Positions 1 through 3,739 of a stretch of DNA of 23,295 bases are shown here, piece by piece; positions within the stretch are counted from its first letter, which is position 1; every line of letters begins with the position of its first letter. Source of the stretch: a virus. The notes beneath the pieces were generated by a model. It worked only from the letters and a program-made list of their open reading frames with translations, was not told the DNA's origin and did not search any database. The position numbers and the translations under genes are program-made. The stretch spans positions 1-23,295 of IMG/VR virus record IMGVR_UViG_3300036860_000181; one strand, written 5' to 3'.

Positions 1-18
1 TGTAAGCATGGCATGTGA

Positions 19-110
19 CCTAGGCCCTGGGGCGGGGGGCGGGGCCGAGGGCCTAGGCTGAAGGTCGTAGGCTGAACGGGGACGCGTCGCCCAACGGCCT
101 AGGCCGAACG
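19..110. repeat. Diverged CCTAGGC-GAACG repeats with G-quadruplex-capable tract
   Basis: Copies of a short motif recur upstream of the terminase genes: CCTAGGCCCTGGG at 19-31, CCTAGGCTGAAGG at 52-64, CGTAGGCTGAACGG at 66-79, CCTAGGCCGAACG at 98-110, and a more distant CCTACGCCCAACG at 311-323. The 98-110 copy overlaps a perfect 12-bp palindrome at 95-106. Between the first two copies, four G-runs (29-32, 34-39, 41-44, 49-51) with loops of 1, 1 and 4 bases fit the canonical G-quadruplex pattern. Repeats next to a small terminase can be packaging recognition sites or transcription-factor sites; the sequence does not tell which. I see no convincing gene in 1-429. Confidence 0.5.
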
Positions 111-205
111 CCAGGAGACATCTACCCAGACACCCCCAGAAATGAGATTTTGGGGCCCCCGGCACCGAATAGTGGGTGTTCACCTGGGCATTTGCTGCAA
201 AACTG

Positions 206-251
206 CTGGTCAGAGGCCTGCATTTCAAAAAGGACACAGCGCTCTGACCAG
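206..251. repeat. 10-bp perfect inverted repeat
   Basis: CTGGTCAGAG at 206-215 is exactly complementary to CTCTGACCAG at 242-251, with a 26-base spacer. The 3' arm is followed by GGCTTTTACC, a short T run. It could be a weak terminator closing transcription that enters from the left, or a protein-binding inverted repeat. The surrounding 140-310 stretch is visibly more AT-rich than the genes that follow. Confidence 0.45.
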
Positions 252-328
252 GGCTTTTACCTTGGGAGTTGCCAAATGGCGGTACTGAGTGAGAGGTACT
301 ATCCAAAGGGCCTACGCCCAACGCCTCT

Positions 329-342
329 CGAACAGGTGTTCG
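329..342. promoter_or_regulatory. LexA/SOS-box-like operator
   Basis: CGAACAGGTGTTCG is a symmetric GAAC-N4-GTTC element. Extended to 328-343 it matches the mycobacterial SOS-box pattern TCGAAC-N4-GTTCGA at all positions but the last (G for A). It lies 88 bases before the first late gene and is the only such element I noticed. No strong -35/-10 pair is obvious. The nearest -10-like hexamer is TACTAT at 297-302, which would place the operator just downstream of a transcription start. Inference: the late operon, or a promoter here, may be repressed by host LexA or a phage LexA-like repressor and released on DNA damage. Confidence 0.55.
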
Positions 343-429
343 GTAACGTTGCTGGACACATGGAGCTGGCTTTTACGACGGCTTCGCGCGTTCGGCGCGC
401 GGTATGCCCGGCGCGTCCCGGGGAGGGCG

Positions 430-825
430 ATGAAAGTGCCAAGAGTCGACGAGTTCATTGACGATGGCCGAGGCGGCGTGGCAGCCGTCTCGCCCGGCGG
501 GCCTTTCGGCGGTCTCTCGGCCGCCGAAGCTGGCCGCCGCAGTGCCAAGCTCACCCACGCGAAGGTCCGCGCGAAGAAAGAGGCTCTGGCCGCCCTTCCC
601 CCCGAGGAACGGGCCCGGGCTCGTCTGGCCGAAGAGGCCGACGACCTCATGAAGGACCTCTTGGCCGCCGCGCGTGGCCGCGAGCCGTACTCCACCCTTT
701 CCCCTGCCGACAGGTTCAAGGCGCTGACTTTGGCCCTGGCCTATGGCATCGGGCGCCCCACGTCCACCTCCAAGGCCGAGAAGGCCGAGGAACCCAAACT
801 CCCAACCGCGGAGGACTTGTTCTGA
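430..825 (+). CDS. terS: Putative terminase small subunit
   Basis: 131 aa. I chose the ATG at 430 because GGGGAGGG sits just upstream; the longer frame from 289 has an implausible Arg-rich N-terminus and no such site. The protein has an N-terminal Gly-rich segment, a charged helical middle (roughly residues 30-80) and the segment ADRFKALTLALAYGIGRPTS near residues 97-116, followed by an acidic tail ending in DLF. The ADR-x-KAL...YGIGRP pattern recalls small terminase or terminase-like DNA-binding proteins, where it precedes a tail contacting the large subunit. Position upstream of the large terminase supports DNA recognition for packaging, although six small genes and three tRNAs intervene. 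No classical helix-turn-helix is obvious, so the call rests on motif feel and context. Confidence 0.5.
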   Translation: MKVPRVDEFIDDGRGGVAAVSPGGPFGGLSAAEAGRRSAKLTHAKVRAKKEALAALPPEERARARLAEEADDLMKDLLAAARGREPYSTLSPADRFKALTLALAYGIGRPTSTSKAEKAEEPKLPTAEDLF

Positions 826-829
826 GGCC

Positions 830-1108
830 ATGGAGCAGCGACTCGCCCTGGCGCCGGCCCCGGCCGGAGAAAGCCCCAGCGCGCAGCCGCTTGACCAAGG
901 TCTGCCGACCGACCCACACAACCTGACGGTCGGGCACCTGGACTCAGCGTTCGACGCCCTCGCGGCCATCCTTCGTTCCCCCCAGGCGCATGCCGCCGGC
1001 AAGCGCCCGTACGAGGCACTCCGCGACGCGATGCGGCAGCTCGACCACTACCTGCCGTACGCCCTGGAGCGCTCCCGGCTGACGGCCGAGGAAGCGGGTC
1101 TCGCGTGA
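830..1108 (+). CDS. Hypothetical protein, 92 aa
   Basis: ATG at 830 starts 4 bases after the preceding stop, so translation is probably coupled; GAGG is very close to the start and GGAGGA lies about 15 bases upstream. The first 30 residues are Pro/Ala-rich and probably flexible. The remainder (about 35-92) is predicted helical, with Asp, Leu and Tyr residues around HLDSAFDALAAILRS and RDAMRQLDHYLPYALERSRL. I do not recognise a family. It belongs to the small-gene cluster between the terminase subunits. Confidence 0.65.
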   Translation: MEQRLALAPAPAGESPSAQPLDQGLPTDPHNLTVGHLDSAFDALAAILRSPQAHAAGKRPYEALRDAMRQLDHYLPYALERSRLTAEEAGLA

Positions 1109-1139
1109 CGCTGAGGCTGACATGACGCTGAGGCTGACA
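1106..1139 (+). repeat. Tandem 17-bp duplication
   Basis: TGACGCTGAGGCTGACA occurs twice back to back, at 1106-1122 and 1123-1139. Each copy carries GAGG and creates an ATG at its 3' junction (1122 and 1139). The first ATG opens a six-codon frame (MTLRLT) whose TGA at 1140-1142 overlaps the second ATG as ATGA. The duplication therefore doubles a ribosome-binding-site/start module in front of the membrane-protein gene and may provide termination-reinitiation coupling. Confidence 0.8.
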
Positions 1140-1240
1140 TGACACCGGAGATGGCCACCGTCGGCGCTCTGTGCGCGTTCATCATCGGGTCGTGGCTCTG
1201 GGTGTTCGTCGATGCCCACCGGCGCCGGTCAAGGCAGTAG
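1139..1240 (+). CDS. Small single-pass membrane protein, 33 aa
   Basis: The start ATG at 1139 has GAGG about 6 bases upstream, within the second 17-bp repeat. The product is a short N-terminus, one hydrophobic segment (about residues 6-24, including ALCAFIIGSWLWVFV) and a strongly basic tail HRRRSRQ. By the positive-inside rule the C-terminus should be cytoplasmic. Two bases separate its TAG from the Pup gene ATG. Size and topology resemble tiny phage membrane proteins such as pinholin-like or superinfection-exclusion peptides, but no specific family is recognisable. A real gene is likely given spacing and the ribosome binding site; function is unknown. Confidence 0.55.
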   Translation: MTPEMATVGALCAFIIGSWLWVFVDAHRRRSRQ

Positions 1241-1242
1241 CC

Positions 1243-1446
1243 ATGAGCGGCCAGGTGCGCGTGACGAAGGTGAAGACGGGGCGCCGCGGGGACGTGTCTA
1301 CAGACTGGACCGCTCCGAAGGACGCCCAGAAGGACCGTACCCAGCTCAAAGCGGAGCTGGACGAGTTGTTGGCCGAGGTCGACGCAGCCCTGGAGGGCAT
1401 CGACGAGGACCTCGCAGTGAAGTACCGCCAGCACGGAGGCGAGTAG
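1243..1446 (+). CDS. pup: Phage-encoded prokaryotic ubiquitin-like protein (Pup)
   Basis: 67 aa (cellular Pup about 60-70). Residues 34-67 align without gaps to the last 34 residues of Mycobacterium tuberculosis Pup as I recall it, about 15 of 34 identical: the L-D-x-LL-x-E-x-D-x-x-LE coiled-coil core that binds the Mpa/ARC ATPase, the following ED, the Y-x-Q, and the terminal GG. The protein ends in Gly-Gly-Glu, the form PafA can attach to substrate lysines without prior Dop deamidation of a C-terminal Gln. The N-terminal 30 residues are unlike typical Pup: basic (VRVTKVKTGRRG) rather than acidic/Gly-rich. Lysines at 9, 11, 26, 30, 36 and 60 could be self-targets. ATG at 1243 has AAGG about 8 bases upstream. 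No PafA, Dop, Mpa or proteasome gene is nearby, so it would use host enzymes or block them. Confidence 0.88.
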   Translation: MSGQVRVTKVKTGRRGDVSTDWTAPKDAQKDRTQLKAELDELLAEVDAALEGIDEDLAVKYRQHGGE

Positions 1447-1447
1447 C

Positions 1448-1633
1448 ATGGCAGAGACAGAGAAGAAGGCCCCCGCCAAGGCTCCGGCCAAGGCTGCCGC
1501 GGTCGCGAAGGCCGCCGCCGAGGCTGCGAAGGCCGACGAGGCCGCTGCGAAGGCGAAGTTCGAGGCTGAGCGCGAGCGCTACCGGCGCATTCCGCGCGAC
1601 CGCCTAGTCACCGTTCCGGAGGAGTACCGGTAG
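1448..1633 (+). CDS. Lys/Ala-rich helical small protein, 61 aa
   Basis: The start ATG at 1448 is one base after the Pup stop, with GGAGG (1435-1439) inside the end of the pup gene, so the two are translationally linked. Residues 1-40 are almost entirely Ala, Lys and Glu with repeated APAK and AAAK motifs, predicting a charged helix reminiscent of histone-H1-like or nucleoid-associated tails. Residues 41-61 are Arg/Glu-rich and end VTVPEEYR. I recognise no family. Eight lysines in a flexible helix make it a conceivable pupylation substrate for the upstream Pup, but that is only inference from adjacency. Confidence 0.65.
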   Translation: MAETEKKAPAKAPAKAAAVAKAAAEAAKADEAAAKAKFEAERERYRRIPRDRLVTVPEEYR

Positions 1634-1768
1634 ATGCCTGTCCGCAAAGTAGCTGGCGGGTTCCGGTACGGGACCAAGGGCAAGGTCTACAAGAGCAAGG
1701 CCCTGGCCGAGCGTCAGGGTCGGGCGATTCGCGCGTCGCAGCACGCGCGGGGGAAGAGGGCGAAGTGA
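1634..1768 (+). CDS. Small basic protein, 44 aa
   Basis: ATG at 1634 directly follows the preceding TAG, with GGAGGAG at 1618-1624 about 9 bases upstream. The protein is strongly basic, reading MPVRKVAGGFRYGTKGKVYK at the start and ending in an Arg/Lys-rich tail. The R-Y-G-T-K-G-K-V-Y-x-S-K-A pattern is one I associate with short conserved phage proteins of unknown function. It could bind nucleic acid. It is the last gene before the tRNA cluster. Confidence 0.7.
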   Translation: MPVRKVAGGFRYGTKGKVYKSKALAERQGRAIRASQHARGKRAK

Positions 1769-1843
1769 GCGCGCGCAGTGCGAAGTGGTCGTGGGCCGTC
1801 TGGACTCCAGATAGCGCCCGAGGACGAGGCCGCCCGTAACCAC

Positions 1844-1919
1844 GCGGCGGTAGTGTTCAACGGCAGCACGCGCGGCCACCACCCACGAGGTCTCGGTTCG
1901 AATCCGGGTCGCCGCTCCA
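1844..1919 (+). tRNA. tRNA-Gly-like (anticodon ACC), atypical
   Basis: A complete 76-base cloverleaf can be folded by eye. The acceptor stem is GCGGCGG/TCGCCGC (one G-T pair) and the D stem GTGT/GCAC has GG in the loop. The anticodon stem is CGCGG/CCACG (one C-A mismatch) and the T arm is CTCGG/CCGGG with TTCGAAT. The discriminator is T and CCA is encoded. The anticodon loop 1876-1882 is CCACCAC, giving ACC (glycine). Bacterial tRNA-Gly identity elements G1:C72, C2:G71, U73, C35 and C36 are all present. Odd points: position 33 is C instead of the near-universal U, and A34 in a glycine tRNA is very rare in bacteria. It may be decaying or specialised. Confidence 0.65.
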
Positions 1920-1921
1920 GA

Positions 1922-1992
1922 CAGCGAGAGGTGTAACGGCGGCACTGACGGTTGTGTCCCGTCCGGACGGGGTTCGACTCCCCGCTTGCTGA
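1922..1992 (+). tRNA. tRNA-His (GTG)
   Basis: 71 bases: acceptor CAGCGAG/CTTGCTG (one G-T pair), D stem GTGT/GCAC, and a perfect anticodon stem GACGG/CCGTC. The loop is TTGTGTC (anticodon GTG at 1954-1956) and the T arm is CGGGG/CCCCG with TTCGACT. CCA is not encoded (CGA follows). It begins 2 bases after the CCA of the preceding tRNA. The usual bacterial histidine determinants G-1 and C73 are absent: the base before position 1 is A and the discriminator is A, so charging by HisRS may be weak or need 5' processing differently. Confidence 0.85.
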
Positions 1993-2025
1993 CGAGAAAG
2001 GTCATCGCCGGCCCCACCAGCCGGC

Positions 2026-2047
2026 ACCCTGTTCCGCCAGGGTTTTT
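2026..2047 (+). terminator. Factor-independent terminator between tRNA genes
   Basis: ACCCTG (2026-2031) pairs with CAGGGT (2038-2043) around a 6-base loop and runs into five T's (2043-2047). A second hairpin, GCCGGC at 2007-2012 with GCCGGC at 2020-2025, lies just upstream. This is the only classic stem plus T-tract I found in the window. It sits between tRNA-His and tRNA-Trp, so it may end the small-gene/tRNA transcript before the head genes. Confidence 0.6.
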
Positions 2048-2070
2048 CCCGGGGTGGTTCCCGGCGCGGA

Positions 2071-2133
2071 CGGAGGGGCTGGCCTCCCTCCGGCATAATC
2101 TGTTCGTACCAGGAACAGTAGCTCGGCCCGAGC
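2071..2133 (+). promoter_or_regulatory. Structured leader upstream of tRNA-Trp and large terminase
   Basis: Three hairpins follow the terminator: CGGAGG/CCTCCG (2071-2092), CTGTTC/GAACAG with a 7-base spacer (2100-2118), and GCTCG/CGAGC with a 3-base loop (2121-2133). A -10-like CATAAT at 2094-2099 sits between the first two, but I see no matching -35. A promoter restarting transcription after the terminator at 2026-2047 would make sense here; evidence is weak. The remaining bases 2134-2203 show nothing I can name. Confidence 0.3.
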
Positions 2134-2203
2134 GTCCGCGGGGGCGCTCCGCAGTTGAGGTCAGCCGAGGGTCGCTCCCTGTCGGTACCCCGCTCCCTTT
2201 CAC

Positions 2204-2275
2204 AGGCTCCTGGCGCAACGGTAGCGCACCGCCCTCCAAACGCGGTGGTTGGGGGTTCGAATCCCTCGGGGCCTG
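2204..2275 (+). tRNA. tRNA-Trp (CCA)
   Basis: 72 bases: acceptor AGGCTCC/GGGGCCT (one T-G pair), D stem GCGC/GCGC with AACGGTA loop, and anticodon stem CCGCC/CGCGG with a C-C mismatch at the loop edge. The loop is CTCCAAA (anticodon CCA) and the T arm is GGGGG/CCCTC with TTCGAAT. The discriminator is G and 3' CCA is not encoded. The large terminase ATG at 2279 begins only 3 bases after the mature 3' end, so tRNA 3' processing and terminase translation compete for the same RNA. Confidence 0.88.
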
Positions 2276-2278
2276 CTC

Positions 2279-3739
2279 ATGGCAACGCTGAAACTCAACC
2301 CGGGAGCGCAAGAGGCGTTCGTTCAGAGCGACGCGAAGTACGCGGCGTTCATCGGTGGCCTTGGCTCCGGGAAGACGTTCGCGGGTTTGGCCCGAGGGCT
2401 CAGGCTCAGTTTGCAGCCGAAGCCCAAGGGTCAGTACCATGCGCCGCGCGGAGTCATCGCGGCATCGTCGTACCAGGTCCTCCGCGACAACATCATCCCC
2501 CAGTTTGAGGAGATGGTGTCTGTCACCGGAATGGCCAACTGGTCGAAGGACTACAAGAAGTCGGCCATGGAGGTCACGCTCATCAACGGGAGCGTCATCC
2601 GGCTCCGGTCGTTGGACAAGCCCGACTGGATGCGGGGACCTGAGTACACCTGGTTCTTCGTCGAGGAGGGGCGCAACTGCACCCTCTCCGCGTGGAAGAT
2701 TCTCACCGGCCGCCTTCGGCAGACGGGGTACAAGACCTACGGGTTCGTCACCTCCACGCCGAACGGATACGACTGGATGTGGAAGGTCTTCCACGACGAT
2801 AGCCCCGACAAGGTCGAGGGGACACAGTGGTTCAACGCGCCGACGCGCGAGAACATCACGCTCCCCGAGGGCTATGTCGAGTCCCTCGAAGCGAACCTTC
2901 ATGGGCGTTTCAGGGAGCAGGAAATCGAAGGCAAGTTCGTCGGGCTCGTCGAAGGCGGAGTGTTCCCGTACTGGGACCCGAAGCGCTTCGCCGTCGACCT
3001 CGACTACCGGCCCGAGCTTCCGCTCTACACCGGGTGGGACTTCGGCTTCGGCGACCTCGGAGTGTGCCTCTTCCTCCAGGTCGAGTGGATGGACCGCGAG
3101 CAGGCCACGGGGGAGAAGTACATGGGCCCCCGACAGCTCATCCCCGTCCTGTATGTCCTCGACGCCATCGGCGAGAAGGAATGGACGGCGAAGGACTGGG
3201 CCGGCGCGTACAAGGAACGTCTGGCAGGTCCCTTTGGCGGCGCGAAGACGGCGGGAGACTATGGGGACCCAGCCGGAGTGCAACGGAACCCCAGCACCGG
3301 TACGTCAGTCATCTCTGACCTGAACACCGAGGGGGTTCCCGTCTCGCCAGTGCCCAAGCGCCCGCAGGACTACTCGCTGCGCATCCTCAACAACATGATG
3401 GCAGGAGGGCGTGTCTTCGTCGCCAAGGGCGCGGCCGAGGTCGTGTCCCACGCGCTGGCTTCGCACAAGTGGAAGCTCGACGCCGACGGCAACAAGCAGC
3501 TGAAGGACCCGGTACATGACTGGACCTCTCACTATGTGGACGCTCTTCGGTATGCGGCCACAGTCCTCCTCCCCTTCGCTCCCCGCGAGGCGGCGGAAGA
3601 GCCAGTCAAGGTCTACCCCGAGAACACGTACGGACACGTGTTTTCGCAACTCACCAAGCCTCAGCGCCGGCGCCTCGGCGGTCCGCGCGCTCCTCGCAAG
3701 CCTACCTTCGCCGCCGAGGGAGTCGTAGCCCATGAGTAA
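2279..3739 (+). CDS. terL: Terminase large subunit
   Basis: 486 aa, normal for the family. It is the ATPase/nuclease motor that packages DNA into proheads through the portal. Visible motifs are Walker A GGLGSGKT (residues 26-33), a Walker B-type hydrophobic run WFFVEE (125-130), the coupling motif TSTPNG (158-163), and RNase H-like nuclease aspartates at WDFGFGD (D254), DYGD (D327/D330) and YVDALRY (D421). ATG 2279 is chosen over an upstream TTG at 2249 that lies inside the tRNA-Trp gene. Its ribosome binding site region is the tRNA 3' arm, an unusual arrangement. The 3' end overlaps the portal start by 8 bases. Confidence 0.95.
   Translation: MATLKLNPGAQEAFVQSDAKYAAFIGGLGSGKTFAGLARGLRLSLQPKPKGQYHAPRGVIAASSYQVLRDNIIPQFEEMVSVTGMANWSKDYKKSAMEVTLINGSVIRLRSLDKPDWMRGPEYTWFFVEEGRNCTLSAWKILTGRLRQTGYKTYGFVTSTPNGYDWMWKVFHDDSPDKVEGTQWFNAPTRENITLPEGYVESLEANLHGRFREQEIEGKFVGLVEGGVFPYWDPKRFAVDLDYRPELPLYTGWDFGFGDLGVCLFLQVEWMDREQATGEKYMGPRQLIPVLYVLDAIGEKEWTAKDWAGAYKERLAGPFGGAKTAGDYGDPAGVQRNPSTGTSVISDLNTEGVPVSPVPKRPQDYSLRILNNMMAGGRVFVAKGAAEVVSHALASHKWKLDADGNKQLKDPVHDWTSHYVDALRYAATVLLPFAPREAAEEPVKVYPENTYGHVFSQLTKPQRRRLGGPRAPRKPTFAAEGVVAHE

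Noticed and set aside
276-461. 61-codon + strand frame from ATG 276 with GGGAG seven bases upstream
   Set aside because: The ribosome binding site is tempting, but codon third positions are much less GC-rich than in accepted genes, it runs through the SOS-box palindrome, overlaps the small terminase by 32 bases and has no recognisable sequence. Low chance of being real.
1769-1843. Possible additional tRNA or hairpin (TCTGGA/CCAGA near 1790-1815)
   Set aside because: There is a small stem, but no T-loop consensus or acceptor stem, so no tRNA can be assembled.
2100-2203. Possible fourth tRNA using TTCGTACC as a T-loop
   Set aside because: The T stem is imperfect and no matching 5' acceptor strand exists upstream; simple hairpins explain the stretch better.
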